From Phaeobacter sp. A36a-5a (GTDB lineage: Bacteria > Pseudomonadota > Alphaproteobacteria > Rhodobacterales > Rhodobacteraceae): a stretch of DNA of 64,000 nucleotides. The DNA is taken from contig NZ_JBBLYU010000005.1 of assembly GCF_037911135.1 (NCBI RefSeq), positions 62,001 to 126,000 of the forward strand, in the 5' to 3' direction. A program made the translations under genes and the position numbers. The notes below the pieces were generated by a model that saw only the letters and a list, made by a program, of their open reading frames with translations, had not been told where the DNA came from and ran no database searches. The first letter of the stretch is position 1; each line of letters opens with the position of its first letter. This document shows, one piece after another, positions 56,299 through 64,000 of this stretch.

Positions 56299-57699
56299 TC
56301 AGGTGAACACCACTTGGATATCGGTGTATTCTGCCAGTCCTTCCTCGCCGAATTCCACGCCGAGCCCCGAGGATTTCACCCCGCCGAATGGCGCGTTGGG
56401 CTGGATTGCCCCGTGCTTGTTGATCCAGACTGAGCCGCACTCCAGTCGTGCCGCCACTGTTCGCGCCTTGGCAATATCGCTGGACCAGACCGATCCGCCC
56501 AGCCCGTTGGGGCTGTCATTGGCGGCTGCAATCGCCTCCTCAACGTCGCGGAATTTGATAACCGGCAGGGCTGGACCGAACTGCTCCTCATCCACCAGCG
56601 CATCACCATTGGTAAGACCGGCAATGATGGTCGGCTCAAAAAACAGCCCTTCACCAGGGTTGCCGCCCAGCAGCAGTTGGCCTTTATCGCGGGCCGCTGC
56701 TACGAGACGGGACACCTTGGCGTGCTGCATGGGATTCTGCAGCGGGCCAAGGATGGAGGACTCGTCGGATCCCGGACCCACCGGAATGGTGCGGGCAAAT
56801 TCCACCAGCGCGGCGCAGACTGCATCGTGAATGTCTTCATGCACATAAAGGCGCTTCAGCGCGGCGCAGGTCTGGCCGTTGTTGATGAAGGCGCCCCAGA
56901 ACAGCCCCTCGGCGATTGCTTGCGGATCGGCGTCCGGCAGCACGATGCCCGCGTCATTGCCGCCCATTTCCAGCGTCAGCCGCTTCATCGTCGGCGCGGC
57001 CGAGGCCATGATCTTCGCGCCCGTTGCACAAGAGCCGGTGAAGACAATTTTGCGGATCCCCGGATGGGCAGACATTGCTGCCCCCAGATTGTCAGCCTGG
57101 TCGTCGCTGGCGACACAATTTAGGACTCCCGCAGGCAGCACCTCGTTCAGCAAAGCCACAAGCCGCAGCGTGCTGAGCGGAGTCAGCGGGGAGGGTTTTA
57201 TCACCACTGTATTGCCGGTCCGCAGCGCGGGCAGAATGTGCCAAATCGCAATCATCACCGGGTAGTTCCAAGGGGTGATCGAGCCGACGACACCAAGCGG
57301 TTTGCGATGCAGCTCAATCCGACCTTCGGCGTCTTCCTGCAGAACTTTGACCGGCAGCGACAGCTGAGCGGTGTAACCGGCCCAGGCCTGAGCTCCGCCC
57401 ATCTCAAAACGTGATCCGAGGCCATTGAGCGGCTTGCCCTGTTCGGCGGTGATTAGCTGCGCGAGCTCCTCAGCGTGCTCCGCGATCTTGTCCGTAGCGG
57501 CTTCGCAATAGCGCCGCAGTTCGGTGTCGGGCAGCTGCGACCAGCTGGCAAAGGCTGCTTGCGCGGCTGCCACCGCACGATCCAGGTCCGCCAGCGTTCC
57601 GTTTGGTGCTTGGCCTGCCAGCCCGCCTGCCGGGTTGGCAACGTCGAAACTGGCGGCAGCTGGCGCGGGCGCGCCGCCGATTGTCATCTCAAATGTCAT
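56299..57699 (-). CDS. NAD(P)-dependent aldehyde dehydrogenase
   Basis: A 466-aa ALDH with all key residues visible. It has ITPWNYPVMIAIWHILPALRTGNTVVIKPSP (Asn and Lys of the active/cofactor site), VFTGSCATGAKIM, LTLEMGGNDAGIVLPDAD (general-base Glu) and NNGQTCAALKRLYVH (nucleophilic Cys). It oxidises an aldehyde to the acid in the cytoplasm; substrate not determined. It follows the small SnoaL-like gene by 23 nt, both leftward from an 18-bp dyad operator. Confidence 0.92.
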   Translation of the reverse strand: MTFEMTIGGAPAPAAASFDVANPAGGLAGQAPNGTLADLDRAVAAAQAAFASWSQLPDTELRRYCEAATDKIAEHAEELAQLITAEQGKPLNGLGSRFEMGGAQAWAGYTAQLSLPVKVLQEDAEGRIELHRKPLGVVGSITPWNYPVMIAIWHILPALRTGNTVVIKPSPLTPLSTLRLVALLNEVLPAGVLNCVASDDQADNLGAAMSAHPGIRKIVFTGSCATGAKIMASAAPTMKRLTLEMGGNDAGIVLPDADPQAIAEGLFWGAFINNGQTCAALKRLYVHEDIHDAVCAALVEFARTIPVGPGSDESSILGPLQNPMQHAKVSRLVAAARDKGQLLLGGNPGEGLFFEPTIIAGLTNGDALVDEEQFGPALPVIKFRDVEEAIAAANDSPNGLGGSVWSSDIAKARTVAARLECGSVWINKHGAIQPNAPFGGVKSSGLGVEFGEEGLAEYTDIQVVFT

Positions 57700-57722
57700 A
57701 GGGTGTCCTCCTTGGCAGCAGG

Positions 57723-58100
57723 TCAGGCGGCGGGCATGAAATAGTCCATATGGACCTTCCAGCCGTCGTCACCGTTCTGCCAGACAACCACATAGGCCAG
57801 ATGGATATCGCCTGCGCCCTCGGCCCGCGGCGTCAGTACCACGCGGCCTGTCTCAATCCCGCTGCAGCCTTCTTGCTGCACCGATATTGTTGAGAGCTGG
57901 GCCAACTTCATGTCTTGCACCGCGCCCAGGAAGTAGGCTGAGGCACCATCGCGCCCGGTAAAGGTTCCGATCCCCTGGCCAATCACCACCGGGTCGGCGG
58001 TGTAGTAGCCCTCCACCAGCGCGGCGACATCGCCAGCGGCAAAGTCCGCCTCGAACTGGCGCGACTTCTCGGCGATCACGTCTTTCAGGGTTGCAGTCAT
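57723..58100 (-). CDS. SnoaL/DUF4440-like small NTF2-fold protein
   Basis: The 125-aa protein starts at ATG 58100 with GGGAGG upstream. KDVIAEKSRQFEADFAAGDVAALVEGYYTADPVVIGQGIGTFTGRDGASAYFLGAVQDMK is the NTF2-like pattern, ending VVWQNGDDGWKVHMDYFMP. Such proteins are small hydratases, isomerases or ligand binders. First gene of the operon with the aldehyde dehydrogenase. Confidence 0.82.
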   Translation of the reverse strand: MTATLKDVIAEKSRQFEADFAAGDVAALVEGYYTADPVVIGQGIGTFTGRDGASAYFLGAVQDMKLAQLSTISVQQEGCSGIETGRVVLTPRAEGAGDIHLAYVVVWQNGDDGWKVHMDYFMPAA

Positions 58101-58186
58101 GGTGTAATCCTCCCTTGGATTTGCGCATGCCCTCGGCAGTCCCGGGGCGCTGACGCCAACGCTAGCCAGGGAAAGGGAGGTGCTGT

Positions 58187-58204
58187 ATAGTGCAGATGCA
58201 CTAT
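58187..58204. promoter_or_regulatory. 18-bp dyad ATAGTGCA-GA-TGCACTAT (copy 1)
   Basis: Exact inverted repeat with 8-base arms and a 2-base centre, in the 139-bp gap between the leftward SnoaL-ALDH operon and the rightward LuxR-type gene. The same arms occur at 59301-59318 upstream of the ABC operon. Size and symmetry resemble lux-box-type sites, so the LuxR-type protein encoded between them is the obvious candidate binder. Confidence 0.7.
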
Positions 58205-58239
58205 GTGTTTGGCAGCTTGGCGCGGGATACCCGGACCTC

Positions 58240-59187
58240 ATGAACCGCTATGATCTGAGTGAATTTGTACTGAGCCTGATGGACAAGGCCAACACCCACA
58301 CGCCGCTGCATTTCCAGCAGTACATGATCGGGCTGATGCGCGGCATTACGGTGTTTGATTCCGCCTGGTGGGGCTGGTCGGTTTTCCGGGGCGGCAAGAT
58401 CGCGATGGTCCATACGATGGTCAGCGGTTTGCCGGAGGGGTTCGAGCCCAAGGTCAAAGCGCATCTGGTGAATGACCCCTTTGTGCGTACCGGCCGTTCC
58501 CTGAAACGGTACGCCCGGTCGCTGTCGGTCGAGGATGCTGTGACAGATCCCGGGTTTAAGGTCTTCGCCGAGGAATTCGATCTGACCCAGATGCTGAACG
58601 GCCATTGCAAGGTGCGCGAAGGGCCGTTCAACTTTTTCATGTCGCTTTACCGGCATGGCCAGAAGCCAGCCTTTACCGACACAGAGACTGCGGATTTTCT
58701 GGCCATCCTACGGCATCTGGAGCAGGCGTTGTCGATGTGCTTACAGCTGGACCTAGGATTGCGGGTGGACCCCTGCAACGAATGGGCGCTGCTGGACCAT
58801 GAGGGCGAATTGTTCTTGTGCTCTTCCGGCTTCAATGCGGCGGTGAAAGACGGGCTTGAGCCGGGGCAGAAGCCGACGGCCATGATGCGGGAACTGGCGG
58901 GTCATACTGTGATCACCCCGCCCTCCGGGACGACCTTCGGCCGCTCCCGTTACTCTGACGACCTTTGGCTGATTTCGGCACAGCCGGTCAGCCCCCTGAG
59001 CCGCCTGTCCCCGAAGGAACGCCATGTTGCGGAGCTGCTGATTTCCGGCGCGACGATGCGGGCGATTGCCGAAGACGTCGGCGTTTCGGTCAATACTGTG
59101 CGGAATCAGGCGGCCTCCATCTATCGGAAAACCGGCGTTCACAGCAAAGTCGAACTGCTGCGACTGGCGGGCAGCCAGCTGCGCTAG
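58240..59187 (+). CDS. LuxR-type HTH transcriptional regulator
   Basis: A 315-aa regulator: an N-terminal sensory region of about 240 residues that I do not recognise, followed by a C-terminal LuxR/GerE HTH (about 250-305; LSPKERHVAELLISGATMRAIAEDVGVSVNTVRNQAASIYRKTGVHSKVELLRLA). The sensory part lacks the recognisable acyl-homoserine-lactone pocket residues and is probably a ligand sensor for the substrate of the flanking operons. Start ATG 58240; a more upstream ATG (58180) would cover the dyad operator and is unlikely. Confidence 0.87.
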   Translation: MNRYDLSEFVLSLMDKANTHTPLHFQQYMIGLMRGITVFDSAWWGWSVFRGGKIAMVHTMVSGLPEGFEPKVKAHLVNDPFVRTGRSLKRYARSLSVEDAVTDPGFKVFAEEFDLTQMLNGHCKVREGPFNFFMSLYRHGQKPAFTDTETADFLAILRHLEQALSMCLQLDLGLRVDPCNEWALLDHEGELFLCSSGFNAAVKDGLEPGQKPTAMMRELAGHTVITPPSGTTFGRSRYSDDLWLISAQPVSPLSRLSPKERHVAELLISGATMRAIAEDVGVSVNTVRNQAASIYRKTGVHSKVELLRLAGSQLR

Positions 59188-59300
59188 AGCTGCACCCGTA
59201 GCGTTTCAGACACCTTCATTCCTTCGCTATGCCGCTGATTTCATGTGGCTCCATCGACGTTCCTGCGAGCGCTGCAAAGCTGTAAACAATCCGGTCGATG

Positions 59301-59318
59301 ATAGTGCATCTGCACTAT
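59301..59318. promoter_or_regulatory. 18-bp dyad ATAGTGCA-TC-TGCACTAT (copy 2)
   Basis: Arms identical to those of the dyad at 58187-58204; only the two centre bases differ (its reverse complement has the same centre as copy 1). It lies 51-68 nt upstream of the binding-protein gene of the ABC operon, consistent with an activator or repressor site at its promoter. Confidence 0.7.
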
Positions 59319-59368
59319 GTCTGGCCCGTTCGCCCTTCCATACCGTTTAGGAAACAGGGAGGATCACC

Positions 59369-60649
59369 ATGACCAAACTCACATCTTTCAGCCGCCGCAG
59401 TTTCCTAGCCGGAACGGCCGCCGCAACCGGCGCACTGGCGATGCCATCCATTGCAACCGCTGCTTCCAAGAAGCTGCGGATCGGATTCATCTCGCCGCTG
59501 AGCGGGCCCCGCGCCTCGTTCGGGACATCGGACCAGTGGATGGTCGACAGCATCCGCAAGCAGCTGGAGGGCGGGCTGAACTCAGGTGGCAGCTCCCATG
59601 AGGTGGAGATCATCGTGAAGGACAACCAGTCCAACATGAACCGGTCGATCTCTGCGGGCAATGAGCTGATCCTGCGCGATCAGGTCGATATGCTGCTGAT
59701 CAACGACGGCGATGCGGCGGTGGCATTGGGCGAGATCGCTGATATCCACGGCATCCCGACGATGAGCACGATGCAACCGTGGCAAGCCTGGATGTTCCCG
59801 CGCGGCTCCAACCCGGAACAGGGCTTTCCCTGGACCTTCCATTTCTTCTGGGGGGCTGATGACGCCATGAGCACCTTTGTGCGGCTTTGGGATCAGATCG
59901 ACACCAACAAGAGCGTTGGCGATTTCTATCTCGACAACCCGGTCGGACAGGCCTTTGCCGATCCGGCGATGGGGCTTCCGGGCTTTATCGAGAGGGGCGG
60001 GTATTCGCGCACCGATGGCGGCATGTTCAAGATCGACGCGGATGACTATTCCGCCCAGGTCAGCCGCTTCCGCGACGCCGGCGCCGATATTGTGACTGGC
60101 TTCGGCTTCCCGCCGCATTGGATCACCTTCTGGAATCAGGCGGGGCAGGCGGGCTACACCCCAAAGGCCTGCACCTTTGCTGCGGCCTTTCTGTTCCCGC
60201 AGGCGATCGAGGCGATGGGCGCGCGCGGCGATGGCATGACGACTGAGGTCTGGTGGACCCCGAATGTGCCCTTCGCCTCTTCCTTCACGGGGCAAAGCGC
60301 CCGCGAACTGGCCGGTGCCTGGGAAGCAGACAGCAACGCGCAATGGGTGCAGACGCTGGGCTACAGCCATGCGCTGTTCGAGGTGGGTCTGAATGCGCTG
60401 GTACAGTCCGGCGCCCCCAAGGACCGCGCCGCAGTCCGCGACGTATTTGCTGCCACAAAACTGGAGACGGTTGTGGGGCCGGTGGATTTTGCCTCCAGTC
60501 CGATCCGAAATGTGGCCAAGACCCAGCTGGCGGGCGGCCAGTGGCGCAAGTCCTCGGGCAAGCATGCGTTTGAACTGGTGATTACCGAAAACACCCTCGC
60601 GCCTGACATTCGCGTCGAAAGCGAAACCATCGCTCTGCCCAAGGTCTGA
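59369..60649 (+). CDS. ABC transporter substrate-binding protein (branched-chain amino acid/amide type), Tat-exported
   Basis: A 426-aa periplasmic-binding protein with a twin-arginine signal (SRRSFLAGTAAATGALAMP). A Peripla_BP_6 domain follows: LRIGFISPLSGPRASFGTSDQ, IIVKDNQSNMNRSISAGNELILRDQVDMLL and IPTMSTMQPWQAWMFPRGSNP. The unusual WQAW/WTFHFFWG stretch suggests an aromatic-lined ligand pocket unlike that for leucine. It heads a five-gene importer operon. Confidence 0.9.
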   Translation: MTKLTSFSRRSFLAGTAAATGALAMPSIATAASKKLRIGFISPLSGPRASFGTSDQWMVDSIRKQLEGGLNSGGSSHEVEIIVKDNQSNMNRSISAGNELILRDQVDMLLINDGDAAVALGEIADIHGIPTMSTMQPWQAWMFPRGSNPEQGFPWTFHFFWGADDAMSTFVRLWDQIDTNKSVGDFYLDNPVGQAFADPAMGLPGFIERGGYSRTDGGMFKIDADDYSAQVSRFRDAGADIVTGFGFPPHWITFWNQAGQAGYTPKACTFAAAFLFPQAIEAMGARGDGMTTEVWWTPNVPFASSFTGQSARELAGAWEADSNAQWVQTLGYSHALFEVGLNALVQSGAPKDRAAVRDVFAATKLETVVGPVDFASSPIRNVAKTQLAGGQWRKSSGKHAFELVITENTLAPDIRVESETIALPKV

Positions 60650-60652
60650 GCC

Positions 60653-61366
60653 ATGTTGGAAGCACGCAATCTCAGCAAGGCGTTTGGCGGCCTGCGGGTG
60701 ATCGAGGATGTCTCGGTCACCGTCGCACCGGGCAGCTGCCTTGGGATCATGGGGGGCAATGGCGCGGGCAAGAGCACGTTCTTTGACCTCCTGACCGATG
60801 TTACACGCGCCGATGGCGGATCGGTCCATGTGGCAGGGCGGGATGTAACCGGGCTGGACACAGCCGGGCGGGTCCGTGCCGGGCTGGCACGTGCCTTTCA
60901 GGTGCCGCGCGCATTTGCCTCTCTCAGCGTTCAAGAGACACTCTATCTGGCCCAGCATGCCAGCCACGGCATCGCGCCCACGGCCGCACGGGCAAGGGTG
61001 GAGGAGATCCTGGAGATCACCGGTCTGGGACCACACCGCAACAATCCCGGCACCGCGCTGCGGTTGTTGGACCGCAAACGGCTCGAACTGGCAAAGGCGC
61101 TGGCCTCCGACCCCAAAGTGATCCTGCTGGACGAGGTGTCCGGCGGGCTGACCGATCAGGAAACCGCCGAGATGGTGCTGCTGGTCAAGCGGCTGAAGGA
61201 AGCGGGGCTGGCGGTCCTGTGGATTGAGCATATCGCCCACGCACTGCAGGAAGCGTCTGACAGGATCATGATGCTGGCGCTGGGTCGCAAGCTGATTGAG
61301 GACCGCCCGGAGGTGGTTGCCGCCGACCCGCAGGTGCGCGCGCTTTATCTGGGGGCGGCGGCATGA
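60653..61366 (+). CDS. ABC transporter ATP-binding protein (LivG type)
   Basis: A 237-aa NBD: Walker A GGNGAGKST, Q-loop region, FQVPRAFASLSVQETLYLAQHA and Walker B VILLDEVSGGLTDQE. The signature segment is reduced to RLLDRKRLELAKAL, where LivG proteins usually also lack a strict LSGGQ. Pairs with the LivF-type subunit, whose gene overlaps by ATGA. Confidence 0.92.
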   Translation: MLEARNLSKAFGGLRVIEDVSVTVAPGSCLGIMGGNGAGKSTFFDLLTDVTRADGGSVHVAGRDVTGLDTAGRVRAGLARAFQVPRAFASLSVQETLYLAQHASHGIAPTAARARVEEILEITGLGPHRNNPGTALRLLDRKRLELAKALASDPKVILLDEVSGGLTDQETAEMVLLVKRLKEAGLAVLWIEHIAHALQEASDRIMMLALGRKLIEDRPEVVAADPQVRALYLGAAA

Positions 61367-62067
61367 CCCTGTTGCAGATGCAGAACCTGACCGCGCGCTA
61401 TGGCGATTTCCAGGCTCTGTTCGGGATTGATGCCCATGTGGACGAGGGGGAGACCGTCGCGCTGATCGGTGCCAATGGCGCGGGAAAGACCACGCTGCTG
61501 CGGGCGATTGCCGGGCTGGGCACACGAGAGGCGGGACAGCTGACCTTTGCCGGGCAGGACATTCTGGCGCTGGACCCCGGCGGGCTGGCGCAGCGCGGCA
61601 TTGCCATGGTGCCGGAAGGCCGCCGGCTGTTTCCCACCCTGACCGTGGCGGAAAACCTGATGATCGGCGGCGATGTCGGACGGCGCGGCCACTGGACCCT
61701 GCCGCGGGTGCTGCAGCTGTTCGACGAAATCGCGCCGATGGCGCAGCGGCCTGCAGGTCTGCTGTCGGGCGGCCAGCAGCAAATGGTGGCCATCGGCCGC
61801 GCGATGATGACCAACCCGGAGCTTTTGCTGGTGGATGAGGCCTCCCTCGGGCTGGCGCCAGTGATTGTTAATCGGGTGTATGAGGCTTTGGCCGGCCTCA
61901 AGGCGCGCGGCACCACCATTGTGCTGGTCGAACAGGACATCCGCAGGGCGCTGGCAGCCTCTGACCGTTTCTACTGCATGCTCGGCGGGCAAGTGTCGCT
62001 GGCAGGCGCTTCGGATGGTGCCTGTTTCGAGCAGGTGAGTCAGGCCTATTTCGGAGAGAACCAATGA
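61363..62067 (+). CDS. ABC transporter ATP-binding protein (LivF type)
   Basis: A 234-aa NBD with Walker A GANGAGKTT, LivF-specific IAMVPEGRRLFPTLTVAENLMIGG, signature LSGGQQQM and Walker B LLLVDEASLGLAP. Overlaps both neighbours by ATGA. Confidence 0.93.
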   Translation: MTLLQMQNLTARYGDFQALFGIDAHVDEGETVALIGANGAGKTTLLRAIAGLGTREAGQLTFAGQDILALDPGGLAQRGIAMVPEGRRLFPTLTVAENLMIGGDVGRRGHWTLPRVLQLFDEIAPMAQRPAGLLSGGQQQMVAIGRAMMTNPELLLVDEASLGLAPVIVNRVYEALAGLKARGTTIVLVEQDIRRALAASDRFYCMLGGQVSLAGASDGACFEQVSQAYFGENQ

Positions 62068-62933
62068 GCGCAGCCATAGAAATCCTGATGAACGGGCTGT
62101 TCCTGGGCGGGCTCTATGCGCTGTTCGGGCTGGGGCTGTCGCTGATCTTCGGCGTCATGCGGATTGCCAATATTGCCCATGGCGAGCTGGCCATTGCCGG
62201 CGCGCTGGTGCTGTTCACGCTCAGCGCGGCCTGGCCCGTCAGCCCGCTGTTGCTGATGCCGCTGGTCTGCGCGGGCGCTTTCGCCTTTGGCTGGCTGCTG
62301 CAGGCACAACTGCTGAACCGGGTGCTGAGCCCGGACCCGATGCCTGCGCTGCTGGTCACTTTCGGCCTTTCGGTGGTGATGCAGAATGCCATGGTCGGCC
62401 TCTACGGCGCCAACAGCCGCAGCATCGACCTGGGGGAAATCAAGACCGCCAACATCACCCTTGCCGGGCAGACAATCGGCTGGCTGCCGCTTGGTATCTT
62501 CCTGCTGTCGCTGGGCCTGTTCGGCGGGTTGCATCTGGTCCTGCGCAAGACCCGGCTGGGCCGCGCCGTTCGCGCGACCTCCGATGATGCGGAAACCGTG
62601 GCGCTGTTTGCAATCCGCCGTCGACGCATCTTTGCCATTGCCATGGCAGTCTCCGCAGCCTGCGCGGCACTGGCAGGAATGCTGCTGGCCTCACGCAGTT
62701 CGATCACGCCGTTTTCCGGTGCGGAACGCCTGCTCATCGCCTTTGAGGTGATCGTGATCGGCGGCCTTGGCTCAATCTGGGCCAGCTATCTTGGCGGCAT
62801 CGCCCTGGCGCTGGTACATGTGGCGGGCTTCTACTTTGATCCGGCGTCGGGGCTGCTCTACGGGCACCTCATGCTGCTGATCTTTCTTCTCATCCGCCCG
62901 CAGGGGCTTGCCGGAAAGGTGGTGACACGATGA
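62064..62933 (+). CDS. ABC transporter permease (LivH type)
   Basis: A 289-aa permease with about eight helices. ILMNGLFLGGLYALFGLGLSLIFGVMRIANIAHGELAIAGA is a classical LivH start, and GRAVRATSDDAETVALFAI is the cytoplasmic ATPase-contact loop. ATGA overlaps with both flanking genes. Confidence 0.93.
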   Translation: MSAAIEILMNGLFLGGLYALFGLGLSLIFGVMRIANIAHGELAIAGALVLFTLSAAWPVSPLLLMPLVCAGAFAFGWLLQAQLLNRVLSPDPMPALLVTFGLSVVMQNAMVGLYGANSRSIDLGEIKTANITLAGQTIGWLPLGIFLLSLGLFGGLHLVLRKTRLGRAVRATSDDAETVALFAIRRRRIFAIAMAVSAACAALAGMLLASRSSITPFSGAERLLIAFEVIVIGGLGSIWASYLGGIALALVHVAGFYFDPASGLLYGHLMLLIFLLIRPQGLAGKVVTR

Positions 62934-63865
62934 CCCGCGCAATTCTTGTCCTTTTGCTCACGGCACTTGCTGCCGCGCCTTTTGCGCTGAATGCAGGCGG
63001 GCTGGCGCTGCTGACCGAAATGCTGGTGCTGCTGGCCATCGCCCAAAGCTGGAACCTGCTGGCGGGCTATGGCGGCCTCCTGTCGCTTGGCCACCACGCC
63101 TTTGTCGCCACCGGGGCGTACCTCTTGTTTGCCGTTACACGGGACCTGCCTGTCTCTCCCTACATCATGGTCCCGTTGTCCGGGGCCGGGGCGGCGCTGC
63201 TGGCGCTTGCCCTGACCCCGGTTCTGTTCCGCCTGCGCGAGGTCTATTTCGCCATCGGTATGTGGGTGGCTGCAGAGATCATCAAGATCGTTGTCAGTCG
63301 GCTGCACTACTTCGGAGGCTCCTCCGGCCTGCCGCTTTATGCGGCGCGGCGGATCGATACCAGCTGGCTGCCCGCCTCGGCGCATTGGTTTGCGCTGACA
63401 CTGGCCGCGGGCCTGTGCCTGGGGCTGTGGCTACTGCAGCAAAGCCCCTATGGCCTGCATGTCCATGCGATGCGCGATGACGAAACCGCCGCCCGCTCGC
63501 TGGGGGTGAAAACCCGGCGGATCAAAGGGACCATCTTTGTCCTGTCGGCGGCGGGGTGCGGGATGGCCGGCGCCATCAGTTTTCTTGGCACGCTCTATGT
63601 CTCGCCAGTCGCCGCCTTCGACATCAACTGGACGGTGAACGTGATCTTCATCTGCGTGATCGGGGGCCTTGGGACCATCCGCGGCCCGGTGCTGGGCGTG
63701 CTGTTGTTCGTCGTCCTGCGAGAGGGGCTCGTTGACTATCCCGGCTGGAGCCAGATTGCCCTCGGCACCATTGCGGTTGCGGTGATGCTGACCGCGCCGA
63801 AGGGGCTGAGCGGCCTGCTGGACCGCCTGCTCCCCAGAGCCAGAACGGCTGCCAGAGACCCATAA
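62930..63865 (+). CDS. ABC transporter permease (LivM type)
   Basis: A 311-aa permease with about nine to ten helices. AIAQSWNLLAGYGGLLSLGHHAFVATGAY is the LivM signature; the loop GLHVHAMRDDETAARSLGVKTRRIKGTIFVLSA contacts the ATPase, and IGGLGTIRGPVLG is near the end. Last gene of the operon in view. The remaining 135 bases contain no gene, but GAGGAGAG at the very end is a ribosome site for a gene starting just beyond the window. Confidence 0.93.
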   Translation: MTRAILVLLLTALAAAPFALNAGGLALLTEMLVLLAIAQSWNLLAGYGGLLSLGHHAFVATGAYLLFAVTRDLPVSPYIMVPLSGAGAALLALALTPVLFRLREVYFAIGMWVAAEIIKIVVSRLHYFGGSSGLPLYAARRIDTSWLPASAHWFALTLAAGLCLGLWLLQQSPYGLHVHAMRDDETAARSLGVKTRRIKGTIFVLSAAGCGMAGAISFLGTLYVSPVAAFDINWTVNVIFICVIGGLGTIRGPVLGVLLFVVLREGLVDYPGWSQIALGTIAVAVMLTAPKGLSGLLDRLLPRARTAARDP

Positions 63866-64000
63866 TCTCGAACCTCGGCGACGAGACGATGACTAAGACT
63901 TTGACGCGCGCCGCCTAGCTGGCCGGGTCGCGGCTGCATGCCTAAGCCCGCGCCAATTATGCGCCGCTGCGCTTCTGCAACCTGAAGATTGAGGAGAGAC

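Noticed and set aside
59582-61525. A 647-codon open frame on the minus strand across the ABC operon
   Set aside because: It is antisense to two well-supported genes (binding protein and LivG-type ATPase) and has Pro/Arg/His-rich composition typical of a GC-rich antisense frame.
63866-64000. Possible gene fragment at the right edge
   Set aside because: All frames in this stretch are interrupted; only a ribosome-site-like GAGGAGAG at the end is notable.

Overview
The window looks like an extrachromosomal replicon of a marine Rhodobacterales bacterium, most probably Phaeobacter (P. inhibens or P. gallaeciensis type). The reasons are the high GC content, the roseobacter gene families and, above all, a complete tropodithietic acid (TDA) biosynthesis and resistance locus. 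From memory, the 262-kb plasmid of P. inhibens has the same order: paaZ2-tdaF, about twelve genes, then the tda genes. I could not check this by search.

Region 1 (1-14.6 kb): the 3' end of a radical-SAM DNA repair/modification gene overlaps a DUF4130-UdgX uracil-DNA glycosylase. A leftward polysaccharide-export operon (yjbH, yjbF, wza-like, small yjbE-like gene) follows. Next come a metallophosphatase, a DUF3140-DUF5872 pair behind a consensus EcfG general-stress promoter, a DUF418 membrane protein, an RTX-repeat protein, a lytic transglycosylase, a coupled membrane/ClpP-fold pair and an MgtC protein.

Region 2 (14.8-23.8 kb): a stressosome module (rsbR, rsbS, rsbT, an ATPase-PP2C fusion) ends in a histidine kinase with an extra ATPase domain, so the output appears to be a two-component kinase rather than sigma-B. 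It is followed by an M20 amidohydrolase and a diaminopropionate ammonia-lyase divergent from an Lrp regulator, a second MltB transglycosylase and an SDR protein.

Region 3 (24.1-43.7 kb): the TDA region. PaaZ2 has an aldehyde dehydrogenase domain lacking both catalytic residues but an intact MaoC hydratase domain, and is followed by TdaF. After an insert (secreted protein, DoxX-like protein, vanadium-haloperoxidase-like protein, SLC13 transporter, TrmO, peptide/metal-type ABC transporter) come tdaR3, tdaR2, tdaR1, tdaE, tdaD, tdaC, tdaB and tdaA, all leftward. A perfect 10-bp-arm palindrome lies upstream of tdaC and is the best TdaA-operator candidate.

Region 4 (44-54.3 kb): a LysR regulator and a complete oligopeptide ABC operon with two LysR boxes upstream, a second RTX protein, a DUF995 protein, tRNA-Arg(ACG), a Ner-like HTH gene and an internally deleted IS3-family element.

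Region 5 (54.3-64 kb): YceI, a tandem SnoaL-like protein and a divergent HxlR regulator; then an aldehyde dehydrogenase with a small SnoaL-like gene, a LuxR-type regulator and a five-gene branched-chain-amino-acid-type ABC operon. Identical 18-bp dyads sit upstream of the last two units, defining a probable small regulon.
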